The notes under the pieces are model-generated. The model was not told where the DNA came from and did no database searches. It saw only the letters and a program-made list of their open reading frames with translations. From Alphaproteobacteria bacterium (GTDB lineage Bacteria; Pseudomonadota; Alphaproteobacteria; Thalassobaculales; Thalassobaculaceae): a stretch of DNA of 64,000 bases. The stretch spans positions 1 to 64,000 of the forward strand of contig JAJEAR010000030.1 of the NCBI GenBank assembly GCA_022822665.1, in the 5' to 3' direction. Below are positions 46,057-55,822 of the stretch, piece by piece. Positions within the stretch are counted from its first letter, which is position 1; each line of letters opens with the position of its first letter. The translations under genes were made by a program, and so were the position numbers.

Positions 46057-46719
46057 CCGGGTGCGGTGTGCGCGAAACGTGCCCGGCCGTTGCCGCCCGG
46101 TTGCGAGTGCGTGACCGGTCCGGCCGCTCGACATGCCCCGGCGACGACGCACTCTGAGTATCGCGTCCTTCCGCCCGGACGATGGTGAGGGAGCCGGTCC
46201 GGAACAGCGGCGCCCGGAGCGCTTCGCAACGGACCGGGTCGATACGTGGCTGCAGGCGGGCGTCAGGGTGCGCACGCGGGTTCGGCACTGCAATCGTTTC
46301 CGCGTCGGCCGAAACGGCGGCAGCACCGGAACGTCGCGTTCCAGCCGCGCCCCCGTCTACCGGTGCAGCACCGGGCATTGACGGACACATCGGCTTCATC
46401 AATGGCAATGCCGGGGTCGACGACCTTCACGGCGGTTCCTGGAACGACACGATCATGGACGGGCAGAAGAAAGGCGAAGGCCAGCAGGGGCCACGGCCGG
46501 TGTCGTCGTGGAAGACTGTCCGGATCAGGGAGTGGGCCACACGCGGGTAAGAAATGGTTGCAGGGGCTCGCAACCACCGAGACCGACATTTGATCGAAGT
46601 GTCCGTCTGAATTGGCTTAACCGTCTGAGTAATAGGAATAAGTCTCTCCCCCGGATTCCGGGTATGGATGATGTTGGGGGCAGTTTCGCGATCGGGGTGG
46701 ACGAGGCGCGGGGCTTTCG
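46057..46719. other. Stretch without a recognisable gene
   Basis: About 660 bases after the NMT1-like gene. Frames are open in the GC-rich first half but give no known protein. The DNA after about 46540 is AT-richer and may belong to the helicase remnant that follows on the minus strand. Confidence 0.4.
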
Positions 46720-46951
46720 GGCCTGGTAGACGCTTGACATGTCAATCTCACCATTGCGCGGAATCTCGGCGAGGCGCCAGCCTTTTCCCTTGAGCAGGGC
46801 AACAGTTTGATCGGCAGTCTTGCCTTCGCCCGAGGCGGAACGGGGAACCGCTGGGGCACAGCAATTGGCTGGGACGGGTCATGGCTACATAGGTATGCAG
46901 CAGGCGCTGCAAATCTTGCTTGCCCACCCCTGCTCCATTGGTCGGTGGCAT
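46720..46951 (-). pseudogene. UvrD-like helicase, C-terminal remnant
   Basis: On the minus strand the frame starting near 46951 reads KQDLQRLLHTYVAMTRPSQL and LC, a sequence resembling motif VI of UvrD/Rep-type helicases (V-A-M-T-R-P). One frameshift later it continues as AVPRSASGEGKTADQTVALL and KGKGWRLAEIPRNGEI, the usual C-terminus after this motif in phage-defence-type UvrD helicases. Nothing earlier of the helicase is present. The segment is therefore a deletion remnant, possibly of a defence gene or repair helicase. The family reading is from memory and was not searched. Confidence 0.55.
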
Positions 46952-47176
46952 TCGGTTGATCCCGGTTATCGAGACCGCGCGCGGTCGGGACGGTGCCGCC
47001 GGTCATTGCGGAATCGCTCGCCAATCTCGATGACACAGGGACTTTCCGAGCGTCTGTCCGCACGCGGGCGCCGCGCGGCGCGTCTTCGCGGTCCGGACCG
47101 GCAAACGGCTTTCGATCCTGGCACTTCGTGATAGTCTCGCGGCCGTTTCGCTGCGTACCGTGTTCCCGGGAGTGAG

Positions 47177-48754
47177 ATGCAGGTCATGAACCCTTCAGCC
47201 AATGTTCCGCTCGAGACCTGGGCGTTGTCCAAACCGCCGCGCTCGAGCGCACGCGGCATTGTCGCAACCCAGGAAGCCGAGGCGGCCGAGGTCGGAGCGG
47301 CGACGCTGCGCGACGGCGGCAACGCGATCGACGCCGCGATCGCCACCGCGCTGGCGCTGACCGTTACCGAACCGTGGATGAGCGGACTGGGCGGCGGCGG
47401 CTTTCTCGTGGCCTGGATCGCACGTGAACGGGCGGTCCGGGTGGTCGACTTCGGCATGAAGGCACCCGCCAACCTCGATCCCGGCACCTACCCGCTGACC
47501 GGGGCTGCCGGAGGCGACATGTTCGCCTGGCCAGCGGTCCGGGACGATGCGAACATGCACGGTCCCCACTCGATCGCGGTTCCGGGCTCGGTTGCCGGCT
47601 ACGCGCTGGCGCTCGAGCGCTTCGGGACCAGGTCCTGGCAGCAGGTAATCGCGCCGGCGCTTGCGCTGGCCGAACGCGGTCACCGAGTCACCTGGTGGAC
47701 GACGCTGTCCGTCGCCGCCGAGGCCGGTGTGCTCGCCCGCTATCCGGCGTCGAGCGCACTGTGGTTGCCAGGGGGGCATCCGCCGGTGATGCCGGCCGAG
47801 GACAGGGTGCCAGTGCTGCCGATGCCCGCCCTGCAGCGCACGCTCGCACGGCTCTCCGCCGAGGGTCCACGCGCGTTCTACGAGGGTGCGCTGTCGCGGG
47901 ACATCGCCGGGGAGGTGCAAGCCGCCGGGGGCGTGCTTTCAAGCGATGATCTCGCGTCGTACCGGGCCCGCGTCGTTGATCCGCTCGCAATCGATCGCGG
48001 CGAGGCCCGCTACCACGTTCCGCCGGGCCTGACCGCCGGTCCGACCTTCGTCGACGCGGTCTCGCGCCTGCCCGAACTCGGGCCGGAGACGCCGGAAGAC
48101 GAGCGCTGCGCCGCCTATGCCCGGGTCCTGATCGAGGCCTACCGGCACCGGCTCGCCACCATGGGCCACGCCGGTGATGCGGGCGGGAAGAGCTGCACCA
48201 CCCACGTGAGTGCCGCCGACGGGGCGGGCAACCTGGTCATGCTCACCACCACGCTGCTGTCGCGATTCGGCTCCCGGCTGACCCTGCCCGAAACCGGCGT
48301 GTTGATGAACAACGGCATCTACTGGTTCGATCCGCGTCCGGGACAGGCAAACTCGATCACTCCCGGCAAGCGACCGCTTTCCAACATGTGCCCGATGGTG
48401 GCGACGAGGGGAGGGGAGCCCTGGTTCGGGTTCGGCGCATCCGGAGGACGGCGGATCATGCCAGCGGTCTTCCAGCTGGCCTCCTTTGTCAACGACCTCG
48501 GCATGGACCTTGGCAGCGCCATTGCCGCACCGCGCATCGACGTGTCGGGGATCGACCACATCGTCCACGACGACCGCCTCGGCGAGGCGGGCGTCGCGGC
48601 GCTGGAGGCGATTGCCCCGGTGCGGTCATGGCCCGCTACCGCCTGGCCGTCGCTCTACGCGACGGCGTCCGGCGCCATGGTGGACCCGGACGGGCAGGGG
48701 TGTATCGGGAGCATTCACATACCATCGCCAGCCGCTGCGGTTGCCGCGGCATGA
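47177..48754 (+). CDS. ggt: Gamma-glutamyltransferase family protein
   Basis: A 525-aa Ntn-hydrolase of the gamma-glutamyltransferase family. The N-terminal part has DGGNAIDAAIATALALTVTE and SGLGGGGFLVAWI. The catalytic threonine that becomes the N-terminus of the small subunit is in KSCTTHVSAADGAGN near residue 341. The substrate-binding TTLLSRFGSRLTLPETGVLM follows, but no signal peptide precedes it, so the enzyme may be cytoplasmic or, like cephalosporin acylases and CapD-type homologues, act on other gamma-glutamyl or acyl amides. The start is 17 bases after GGGAG. The GNAT gene begins 14 bases after its stop. Confidence 0.88.
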   Translation: MQVMNPSANVPLETWALSKPPRSSARGIVATQEAEAAEVGAATLRDGGNAIDAAIATALALTVTEPWMSGLGGGGFLVAWIARERAVRVVDFGMKAPANLDPGTYPLTGAAGGDMFAWPAVRDDANMHGPHSIAVPGSVAGYALALERFGTRSWQQVIAPALALAERGHRVTWWTTLSVAAEAGVLARYPASSALWLPGGHPPVMPAEDRVPVLPMPALQRTLARLSAEGPRAFYEGALSRDIAGEVQAAGGVLSSDDLASYRARVVDPLAIDRGEARYHVPPGLTAGPTFVDAVSRLPELGPETPEDERCAAYARVLIEAYRHRLATMGHAGDAGGKSCTTHVSAADGAGNLVMLTTTLLSRFGSRLTLPETGVLMNNGIYWFDPRPGQANSITPGKRPLSNMCPMVATRGGEPWFGFGASGGRRIMPAVFQLASFVNDLGMDLGSAIAAPRIDVSGIDHIVHDDRLGEAGVAALEAIAPVRSWPATAWPSLYATASGAMVDPDGQGCIGSIHIPSPAAAVAAA

Positions 48755-48768
48755 ACGGGGTGACAGGG

Positions 48769-49497
48769 ATGAACGAGAACGAACGTGCGAGCGCCGCCGG
48801 GCGGCGCGGAATCGATGGCCGACCCGTCGCGGACGCGGGTCGCGCCCCCATTACCGGTCCGGTCCTGCACGGGCGCTGTGCGACCGTCGAGCCGATCGAC
48901 CCGGCGCGTGATGCGGATGCGATCTTCAGGATCGGCCGCGAGGGCACGGACCCCGACCGGATCTGGGACTACCTGGCCTACGGACCGTTTGCCGAGGTGG
49001 CCGCGGTCGAGGACTGGCTTGCCGGCTGCGCCGCCTCCCGGGACCCGGTGTTCATGGTCTACCGCGACCGTGCCAGCGGCGAGCCGGGCGGCATGGGAAG
49101 CTTCATGGAACTGCGTCCGGCGGTCGGGGTCGGGGAGATCGGCAACATCTGGTTCGGCCGGGCGTGGCAACGCAGCCGGCATGCCACCGAGGTGCTGTGC
49201 CTGATGATGGAGCACGTGCTCGAAACCTGCCGCTACCGGCGGCTGGAATGGAAATGCAACGCGCTGAACGCGCCGTCGCGCTCCGCGGCACTCCGTCTCG
49301 GGTTCCGCTACGAGGGCATCTTCCTGAACCACATGGTGGTGAAGGGGTGCAGCCGGGACACCGCGTGGTTCTCGCTGACCGAGGAGGAGTGGCCGGCGGT
49401 GCGGGAGTGTCACGAGCGCTGGCTCGATCCGGGGAATTTCGACGCCGACGGAGCGCAGCGCATTTCGCTCGCGGAACTCACACGCGCATTGTGGTAG
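48769..49497 (+). CDS. GNAT family N-acetyltransferase (RimJ/RimL-like)
   Basis: A 242-aa acetyltransferase. The acyl-CoA binding region is GEIGNIWFGRAWQRSRHATE, and the downstream RLEWKCNALNAPSRSAALRL with GFRYEGIF is the closing pattern of RimL-like GNATs. The first 45 residues are polar and poorly conserved. An in-frame ATG at 48751 overlaps the ggt stop as ATGA; the one at 48769 is preferred because it lies behind a purine-rich GGGGTGACAGGG. It probably shares a transcript with the gamma-glutamyltransferase gene. Acetylated substrate is unknown. Confidence 0.88.
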   Translation: MNENERASAAGRRGIDGRPVADAGRAPITGPVLHGRCATVEPIDPARDADAIFRIGREGTDPDRIWDYLAYGPFAEVAAVEDWLAGCAASRDPVFMVYRDRASGEPGGMGSFMELRPAVGVGEIGNIWFGRAWQRSRHATEVLCLMMEHVLETCRYRRLEWKCNALNAPSRSAALRLGFRYEGIFLNHMVVKGCSRDTAWFSLTEEEWPAVRECHERWLDPGNFDADGAQRISLAELTRALW

Positions 49498-49510
49498 CAG
49501 TCTGTACGCC

Positions 49511-49538
49511 GTGACTGCCCGAAGCCGCGTGCTATATG
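49511..49538 (+). promoter_or_regulatory. Candidate promoter for fhs
   Basis: GTGACT at 49511-49516 and TATATG at 49533-49538 with a 16-base spacer, about 55 bases before the fhs start. The match is partial and the assignment is tentative. Confidence 0.3.
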
Positions 49539-49593
49539 CATGCGGCATGTCCATGCCGTCCGGACCGTTACCTGCGCAGGGGAGAGATCGATC

Positions 49594-51267
49594 ATGGTCA
49601 AGTCCGACATCGAGATTGCACGCGAAGCGAGGATGAAACCGATCCTCGAGGTGGGGGCCACCCTGGGAATCCCGGCGGACTCGCTCGACCCCTACGGCCA
49701 CTACAAGGCCAAGGTCTCCATGGACTACGTCCGCTCGCTGCAGGATCGCCCGGACGGCAAGCTGATCCTGGTCACCGGTATCAATCCGACGCCGGCGGGC
49801 GAGGGCAAGACCACCACCTCGGTCGGCCTGGGCGATGCGCTGAACCGGATCGGCAAGAAGGCGATCATGTGTCTGCGCGAACCGAGTCTCGGGCCGTGTT
49901 TCGGCGTCAAGGGTGGTGCGGCCGGCGGCGGCTACGCCCAGGTGGTGCCCATGGAGGACATCAACCTGCACTTTACCGGCGATTTCCACGCGATCGGGGC
50001 TGCCAACAACCTGCTCGCGGCCATGGTCGACAACCACATCTACTGGGGCAACGCCTGCGAGCTCGACGAACGCCGGATCAGCTGGCGCCGGGCGCTCGAC
50101 ATGAACGACCGCGCGCTGCGCTCGATCGTCGGATCGCTGGGCGGGGTGGCGAACGGTTTCCCGCGCGAGGACGGGTTCGACATCGTCGTCGCATCCGAGG
50201 TGATGGCGATCTTCTGCCTTTCCAGCGACCTCGACGACATGCGCCGCCGGCTCGGCAACATCATCGTCGGCTACACCAGGGACCGGAGGCCGGTCCATGC
50301 GCGCGACATCGAGGCCGATGGCGCCATGACCGTCCTGCTGAAGGATGCGCTGGCGCCCAACCTGGTGCAGACGCTCGAGAACAACCCCGCCTTCATCCAC
50401 GGCGGGCCGTTCGCCAACATCGCGCACGGCTGCAACTCGGTCATGGCGACCCGGGTCGGGCTGAAGCTCGCCGACTACGTGGTGACCGAGGCCGGTTTCG
50501 GAGCCGACCTCGGGGCCGAGAAGTTCTTCGACATCAAATGCCGCAAGGCCGGGCTGCGACCCGATGCCGCGGTGGTGGTCGGAACCATCCGGGCGCTGAA
50601 GATGCACGGCGGCGTCGAACGCGACGACCTTGGCGCCGAGAACGTCGAGGCGGCACGGCGCGGGGCGGTGAACATCGAGCGGCACGTGCTGAACACCCAG
50701 AAGTTCGGGGTCCCGGTGGTGGTGGCGCTGAACCGGTTCTCGGGTGATACCGACGACGAGATCGCCGCTGTTCAGGAGGTGCTCAGGGGCCACGGGGTCG
50801 AGGCGGTGATGTGCACCCACTGGGCCGACGGCGGCCAGGGTGCGGAGGACCTGGCCCACGCGGTGGTCGAGCTGGCAGAGAGTGGACAGGCCGACTTCCG
50901 TCCGATCTATCCCGACGACATGCCGCTGCTGGACAAGATCCGCGCCATCGCGACCACGATCTACCACGCCGACGACGTCTCGGCGCCGGCCCGGGTTGCC
51001 AGTCAGCTCCGGGAGTGGGAGGGGATGGGTCTCGGGCACCTGCCGGTCTGTATCGCCAAGACCCAGTACAGTTTCTCGACCGATCCCGCGGCCAAGGGCG
51101 CCCCGTCCGGGCACGAGCTGCCCATCCGCGAGGTCCGGCTGTCGAACGGTGCGGAGTTCGTGGTCGCGATCGCGGGCGACATCATGACCATGCCCGGCCT
51201 GCCGAGGGTCCCGGCGGCAACGAAGATCACGCTCAACGACGAGGGGCAGGTCGAGGGCCTGTTCTGA
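49594..51267 (+). CDS. fhs: Formate-tetrahydrofolate ligase
   Basis: A 557-aa ATP-dependent enzyme that makes 10-formyltetrahydrofolate for purine synthesis and formate assimilation. The nucleotide-binding loop [15 protein letters not shown] is at residues 66-80, followed by [19 protein letters not shown] and the conserved [20 protein letters not shown]. The later [17 protein letters not shown] and [20 protein letters not shown] are signature blocks. GGGGAGAG precedes the ATG at 49594; an earlier frame start at 49540 is unlikely. The last 35 bases overlap the convergent MFS gene. No folD or purU is next to it. Confidence 0.97.
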   Translation: MVKSDIEIAREARMKPILEVGATLGIPADSLDPYGHYKAKVSMDYVRSLQDRPDGKLILVTGINPTPAGEGKTTTSVGLGDALNRIGKKAIMCLREPSLGPCFGVKGGAAGGGYAQVVPMEDINLHFTGDFHAIGAANNLLAAMVDNHIYWGNACELDERRISWRRALDMNDRALRSIVGSLGGVANGFPREDGFDIVVASEVMAIFCLSSDLDDMRRRLGNIIVGYTRDRRPVHARDIEADGAMTVLLKDALAPNLVQTLENNPAFIHGGPFANIAHGCNSVMATRVGLKLADYVVTEAGFGADLGAEKFFDIKCRKAGLRPDAAVVVGTIRALKMHGGVERDDLGAENVEAARRGAVNIERHVLNTQKFGVPVVVALNRFSGDTDDEIAAVQEVLRGHGVEAVMCTHWADGGQGAEDLAHAVVELAESGQADFRPIYPDDMPLLDKIRAIATTIYHADDVSAPARVASQLREWEGMGLGHLPVCIAKTQYSFSTDPAAKGAPSGHELPIREVRLSNGAEFVVAIAGDIMTMPGLPRVPAATKITLNDEGQVEGLF

Positions 51268-52513
51268 CCGGCGGCCGTGCCGCGAGCACCAGTGCGGCGG
51301 CAAGCAGGGAAACGGCGGCGAACAGCCACAGCGACAGCGTGTAGCTGCCGGTGAAATCGCGCAGCGCTCCGGACACCAGCGGTCCGGCGGCCTGCGCGGT
51401 CACCTGCACCGTGAGGACGACACCGCGGATGGCGCCGAAGCTCCTGCGCCCGAAGTAGTCGGCCCAGGCGATCGGCGGGATGGTCAGCAGCCCGCCGATG
51501 CCGGCTCCGAACAGGATCGAGGCGACCACGGCATCGGTCACCGTCTCGATACCGGGCATCAGCACGGTCCCGCCGGCGAGCAACAGCCCGGTCAGCGACA
51601 GGGTGAGGCGGACTCCGACCCGGCGAACGAGGAGGCCGAAGATCACCCCGGTCACGCCGGAGACGAAGGAGAACAGGCTCACCACAAGCGCGGTCGAGGT
51701 CGCGTCGAGGCCGCGTTCGAGCAGGTGCGGCGCCTGGTGCAGGCTCACCCCGGCCTGGACGGGATAGGCGAACATGATGAAGGCGAGCAGGATCCAGAAC
51801 GCCGGGGTCCTTATCGCCTCCGCGCGGCTGAATTCGGGGTCGCGGTGGGGACGGGTTCCCGCTGCGAGCCAGCTCTCCGGTGACCGTCCGTCGGGAACGA
51901 GCCCGAGATCCTCGGGCTGACGCGCCATCAGCACGAAGGAGGGTACGAAGCCGGTGACCAGTACGGTCAGGCCGACCGCGATCCAGCCGGTACGCCAGCT
52001 GCCGGCCTCGATCGCGGCGTGGGCGATCAGGGGCATGGCGGTCAGCCCGACCATCAGTGCCACCGTCACGATCGAGTTCGCCAGCGGCCGCAGATGGACG
52101 AACCAGCTGTTCACCGCGCCGTAGATGCCGAGGTCGAAGGGACCGGCGAAGTTGGTGCGCGCGATGCAGAACAGCAGGTAGAACATGAGGAGTGACGAGG
52201 TGAGCGACAGCAACAGCGCCGCGATCCCCGTCATCAGCACCGCAGCGCACAGCATCACCCGCGCGCCGCGCCGGTCGACCACGGGACCGAGCAGCGGCGA
52301 GCAGAGTGCCGCCAGCACACCGCCCAGCGATACCGCCCCGGCCATTTCCGACGCGGTCCAGCCGAACTCCACGGACATCGGCACGACGAAGATCGTGAGC
52401 GTGGCGACCGCCGGACCCTGACGGGCGAACCCGGCACAGCAGGTACAGGCGAGCACGATCCAGCCGTAGTAGAACGGCAGCCGGGCCGCCAGCCGTCGCT
52501 GGATATGCAGCAC
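51233..52513 (-). CDS. MFS transporter (OFA/monocarboxylate-like)
   Basis: A 426-aa permease with twelve predicted helices. The opening [20 protein letters not shown] is typical of the oxalate-formate antiporter and monocarboxylate groups, and the loop between helices 2 and 3 has [13 protein letters not shown]. The large central loop carries [17 protein letters not shown] monocarboxylate such as formate would fit its position beside formate-tetrahydrofolate ligase, but this is inference only, and the gene is convergent, not co-transcribed. Its 3' end overlaps the fhs end by 35 bases. Confidence 0.85.
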   Translation of the reverse strand: MLHIQRRLAARLPFYYGWIVLACTCCAGFARQGPAVATLTIFVVPMSVEFGWTASEMAGAVSLGGVLAALCSPLLGPVVDRRGARVMLCAAVLMTGIAALLLSLTSSLLMFYLLFCIARTNFAGPFDLGIYGAVNSWFVHLRPLANSIVTVALMVGLTAMPLIAHAAIEAGSWRTGWIAVGLTVLVTGFVPSFVLMARQPEDLGLVPDGRSPESWLAAGTRPHRDPEFSRAEAIRTPAFWILLAFIMFAYPVQAGVSLHQAPHLLERGLDATSTALVVSLFSFVSGVTGVIFGLLVRRVGVRLTLSLTGLLLAGGTVLMPGIETVTDAVVASILFGAGIGGLLTIPPIAWADYFGRRSFGAIRGVVLTVQVTAQAAGPLVSGALRDFTGSYTLSLWLFAAVSLLAAALVLAARPPVRTGPRPAPRR

Positions 52514-52546
52514 CGTGTCAGGCCGTCGGGGCCGGGTGGCGGAGAC

Positions 52547-52756
52547 TCAGAAGTCCGTGCACCGACCCTGGTGTTCCCAGTCCCCGTAGCGTGTCGGTTC
52601 CGGCCCGTCGACGCCGCCGATCTCCGGAACCTGCGCGCCTGTCGCAGGTGTGGTGTCCGCCGCCGGAGCGGATGCGGAATCAGATCTTTCGGTCCGCGTC
52701 CGGCCGGTGCTCGAGCGCACGACCGAGGCGGTGAAGCGGCGGGTTGATCTGGTCAT
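52547..52756 (-). CDS. Succinate dehydrogenase assembly factor 4-like protein (DUF1674)
   Basis: A 69-aa protein whose C-terminus EIGGVDGPEPTRYGDWEHQG with a final CTDF matches the DUF1674/SdhAF4 signature (E-I-G-G-x-x-G-P-E-P-T-R-Y-G-D-W-E). SdhAF4 binds the flavoprotein subunit of succinate dehydrogenase and promotes its assembly. The N-terminal 40 residues are a basic, Ser/Thr/Ala-rich region. The start at 52756 is the only ATG that keeps the usual short length. It is divergent from rsmB, with 91 bases between the starts; the two genes are commonly neighbours in alphaproteobacteria. No sdh gene is nearby. Confidence 0.85.
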   Translation of the reverse strand: MTRSTRRFTASVVRSSTGRTRTERSDSASAPAADTTPATGAQVPEIGGVDGPEPTRYGDWEHQGRCTDF

Positions 52757-52847
52757 GCCGGGCACTATGCTGGCAACGATCGAGCCTGGCAAGCAAGCTG
52801 GCCCCGGGGCGGATGTGCCGTTTTCCGTGGCCCCGGGGAAAGGCGGC

Positions 52848-54146
52848 ATGGCACGCGCGCAGGAAATCTCCGCGACCCGCAGTGTGGCATTCGACATGCT
52901 GCGCGGTGTGCTGGCCCGCCGCCGCACACTTGACCGGGAGATGACGACCCACAACGGCTATCGGCGGCTGCCGGCCCGGGACCGGGCGTTCGCGCGGCTC
53001 ATCGTTTCCACCGTGCTGCGGCGCGCCGGCCAGATCGACGCCGTGCTCGATGCATTCCTTGACCGGCCGCTGCCGCGAAACGGTGCCGCGGTCCAGGACA
53101 TCCTGCGGCTGGCGACGGCCGAGATGCTGTTCCTGGGCGTGGGCGCGCATGCCAGTGTCGACAGCGCGGTCTCGCTGACCACCTCGCGCGGGCTCGAACG
53201 GTTCAGCGGACTGGTGAACGCGGTGTTGCGTCGTGTGGCCCGGGAAGGCGGCGCGGCCCTGGCCGGGATTCCGGAAACGCGGAACCTGCCCGACTGGCTG
53301 CTTGCGAGCTGGACCGACAGGTTCGGGACCGAGGATGCCGAGCGGGCGGTTGCCGCGTCCCTTGCGATCCCGCCGCTCGACATCTCGGTGCGGGCTGACG
53401 CGGAGCGCTGGGCCCGGGAACTCGACGCGACGGTCCTGCCGACGGGAACCCTGCGCAGGAAATCCGGCGGATCGGTCAGCGACCTGCCGGGGTACGCCGA
53501 TGGCGCGTGGTGGGTGCAGGATGCGGCGGCGGCGCTGCCGGTGCGCCTGTTCGGCGATCTCGATGGCAGGACCGTGCTGGACCTGTGCGCGGCACCAGGC
53601 GGCAAGACCGCCCAGCTGGTGGCAGCCGGCGCCAGGGTGACGGCCGTCGACCGCGCGCGGTCGCGGCTTGACCGCCTGCGCCGCAACCTGGCCAGGCTCG
53701 GCATGAAGGCGCGCACCCTGGTGGCGGACGGGACCGCGTGGAGAGCCGGGCGTCCGTTTGACTGCGTGCTCGTGGATGCACCGTGCCTTGCGACCGGGAC
53801 TATTCGCAGGAACCCTGACAGCCTGCACAACAAGCACCCCGGCCATCTCGAGGGGCTGATCGCGCTGCAGGATGCGCTGCTCGATGCGGCGAGGGAGCTG
53901 GTGCGCCCCGGTGGACGCATCGTCTACTGTACCTGTTCGCTGCAGGTCGAAGAGGGCGAGGACCGGATCGAGGCGCTGCTCGGCCGGGCGCCGGGGCTAC
54001 GCCGTGTACCGGTGAGCGCCGGCGAGATCGGGGGCCTCGACGCGGCGGTGACCGGGACCGGCGACATGCAGACCATGCCGTTCCATCTCGCCGGGCACGG
54101 TGGAATGGACGGGTTCTTCGCCGCCAGGCTGGATCGCGAGGCCTGA
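52848..54146 (+). CDS. rsmB: 16S rRNA (cytosine-967-C5)-methyltransferase
   Basis: A 432-aa protein with an N-terminal NusB-like RNA-binding domain (TRSVAFDMLRGVLARRRTLD to about residue 140) and a C-terminal Rossmann methyltransferase. SAM motif I is VLDLCAAPGGKTAQLVAAGA. The two cysteines of RNA m5C enzymes are in VDAPCLATGTIRRNP and in IVYCTCSLQVEEGED. The start at 52848 follows GGGGAAAGGCGG; the longer frame enters the SdhAF4 control region. It is followed 60 bases later by rpe. Confidence 0.92.
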   Translation: MARAQEISATRSVAFDMLRGVLARRRTLDREMTTHNGYRRLPARDRAFARLIVSTVLRRAGQIDAVLDAFLDRPLPRNGAAVQDILRLATAEMLFLGVGAHASVDSAVSLTTSRGLERFSGLVNAVLRRVAREGGAALAGIPETRNLPDWLLASWTDRFGTEDAERAVAASLAIPPLDISVRADAERWARELDATVLPTGTLRRKSGGSVSDLPGYADGAWWVQDAAAALPVRLFGDLDGRTVLDLCAAPGGKTAQLVAAGARVTAVDRARSRLDRLRRNLARLGMKARTLVADGTAWRAGRPFDCVLVDAPCLATGTIRRNPDSLHNKHPGHLEGLIALQDALLDAARELVRPGGRIVYCTCSLQVEEGEDRIEALLGRAPGLRRVPVSAGEIGGLDAAVTGTGDMQTMPFHLAGHGGMDGFFAARLDREA

Positions 54147-54206
54147 TCCGTCGCCGCGAGGGCGAAGTCTTGCGAGGGCCGTGGCAAGCTGCTACCTGCA
54201 GGCGCA

Positions 54207-54869
54207 ATGACACGGGATGTTCGCATTGCGCCCTCGCTGCTGGCCGCCGACTTTTCGCGGCTGGGCGAGGAGGTGCGTGCGGTTGCCGGCGCCGGGGCCG
54301 ACTTCATCCATCTCGACATGATGGACGGCCACTTCGTACCCAACCTGTCGTTCGGCGCCCCGGTCATCCGCTCGCTCAGGCCGCATACGGAACTGCCCTT
54401 CGACGTCCATCTCATGATCTCGCCGGTCGACCCCTACATCGACGACTTCGTCGATGCGGGCGCCGACATGATCACGATTCACCCCGAGGCCGGCCCGCAC
54501 GCGCACCGTACCCTGCAACGGATCCGCGCCGCCGGGCTGAAGGCCGGAATCGCGCTCAATCCCGGCACAGGCCCGGAGTGCCTGGCGCCTCTCGCCGACG
54601 TGCTCGACCTGGTTCTGGTGATGTCGGTCAACCCGGGGTTCGGTGGCCAGGGTTTCCTCGAGAGCCAGTGTGCGAAGATCGCGGTCGTCCGGGAGTTGGC
54701 CGACAGGTCGGGCTGGCCGCTCGAGATCTCGGTCGACGGCGGCATCACGCCCCAGACCGCGCCGCGCGCCGTCGCCGCGGGCGCCGACATACTTGTCGCC
54801 GGTACCGCGGTGTTCGGTGGCGATGAGCGGGAGTACGCGCGGCGCATCCGCGCTCTCAGGACCGGCTGA
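54207..54869 (+). CDS. rpe: Ribulose-phosphate 3-epimerase
   Basis: A 220-aa TIM-barrel enzyme that interconverts ribulose 5-phosphate and xylulose 5-phosphate. Signature regions are RIAPSLLAADFSRLGEEV at the N-terminus, FIHLDMMDGHFVPNLSFG with the metal-binding residues, PFDVHLMISPVDPY, VMSVNPGFGGQGF and ISVDGGITPQTA near the phosphate-binding end. It is in the usual neighbourhood after rsmB. Length is normal, and the downstream creatininase-like gene begins 115 bases later. Confidence 0.96.
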   Translation: MTRDVRIAPSLLAADFSRLGEEVRAVAGAGADFIHLDMMDGHFVPNLSFGAPVIRSLRPHTELPFDVHLMISPVDPYIDDFVDAGADMITIHPEAGPHAHRTLQRIRAAGLKAGIALNPGTGPECLAPLADVLDLVLVMSVNPGFGGQGFLESQCAKIAVVRELADRSGWPLEISVDGGITPQTAPRAVAAGADILVAGTAVFGGDEREYARRIRALRTG

Positions 54870-54984
54870 GACCGCTTCCGGGGCGCTGTCGCGAAACCGG
54901 GCGGATCGCGGTAGGATCGGCGCTGGTGAGAGTGGGAGGGCCGCCAGGGTGCGGCGCCTTCCGCCAGGCAAGGGGAGCCCGGAC

Positions 54985-55800
54985 ATGGCTGAGGTGGAAT
55001 GGGCGCGATTGAAGGCGCATGAATTGCGCGAGCTGGCGCAACGCGACGCGGTGGTGATCGTGCCGGTTGCGGCACTCGAGCAGCACGGTCCGCACCTGCC
55101 GGTCATGGTCGATACCCGGCTGGCGGGAGAGGTCGGGCGCAGGGCCGCCGAACGTGCCACCGGGGACGGTGTTCCGAGCCTGGTGCTGCCGGTGATCTGG
55201 CACGGCCTGTCCGAGCACCACATGTCGTTTGGCGGCACCGTCACGCTTGATAGCCGCAGCTTCTGGCTGACGCTGCGCGGCGTGGTCGACAGTGTCGCGC
55301 GCCAGGGATTCTCCCGGATCCTGATCCTGAACGGGCATGGCGGCAACATCGTGGCGATACAGGTGGCGGCCCAGGACCTCGCGCTCGAGTTCGGCCTGCC
55401 TGTGGTGGCGACGACCTACTGGCTGGAAGCCGCGCCGCGATTTGCCGAGATTCTCGACGTGCAGGAGAACGTCCTGCACGCCTGCGAGGCCGAGACCGCG
55501 ATGATGATGGCGCTCGAGCCCGACCTGGTCGACGACAGCGACCTGGAGGCGGCGCGTGGTCCGCTGGAGTCCCGCTTCCTGAATGTCGGGACCAATTCCT
55601 ACCGCTGGCGGGCCCTTCACGAGGTCACGGGCAACGGCGTGATCGGGGACCCGTCCCCGGCCACGCCGGAGAAGGGCGAACGCCTGCTCGACGCGGCGGC
55701 ACAGGCGGTGTGCGACCTGATCTCCGGTCCGGACACCTTCGCGCCGCCGGATGACCTGCGGCCCGGGGCGGTCGGGGGCGTCGGGTTCCGACGCGGATAG
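54985..55800 (+). CDS. Creatininase family amidohydrolase
   Basis: A 271-aa metal-dependent amidohydrolase of the creatininase/FAPy-deformylase family. Metal residues are visible in ALEQHGPHLPVMVDTRLAGE (Glu, His and Asp) and in LILNGHGGNIVAIQV. A third set lies in CEAETAMMMALEPDL. AGGGGAG precedes the start at 54985. The family includes creatininase, mycofactocin peptidase MftE and ArfB-like hydrolases, and the specific role here is unknown; no mycofactocin genes accompany it. Confidence 0.88.
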   Translation: MAEVEWARLKAHELRELAQRDAVVIVPVAALEQHGPHLPVMVDTRLAGEVGRRAAERATGDGVPSLVLPVIWHGLSEHHMSFGGTVTLDSRSFWLTLRGVVDSVARQGFSRILILNGHGGNIVAIQVAAQDLALEFGLPVVATTYWLEAAPRFAEILDVQENVLHACEAETAMMMALEPDLVDDSDLEAARGPLESRFLNVGTNSYRWRALHEVTGNGVIGDPSPATPEKGERLLDAAAQAVCDLISGPDTFAPPDDLRPGAVGGVGFRRG

Positions 55801-55822
55801 CGACGGGGCGACAGCCGTGGAG

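Noticed and set aside
48715-51303. An 862-codon open frame antisense to GNAT and fhs genes
   Set aside because: It is a long GC-driven shadow of the plus-strand genes, whose protein families are certain. Its own translation resembles nothing and is rich in Arg, His, Gly and Asp.
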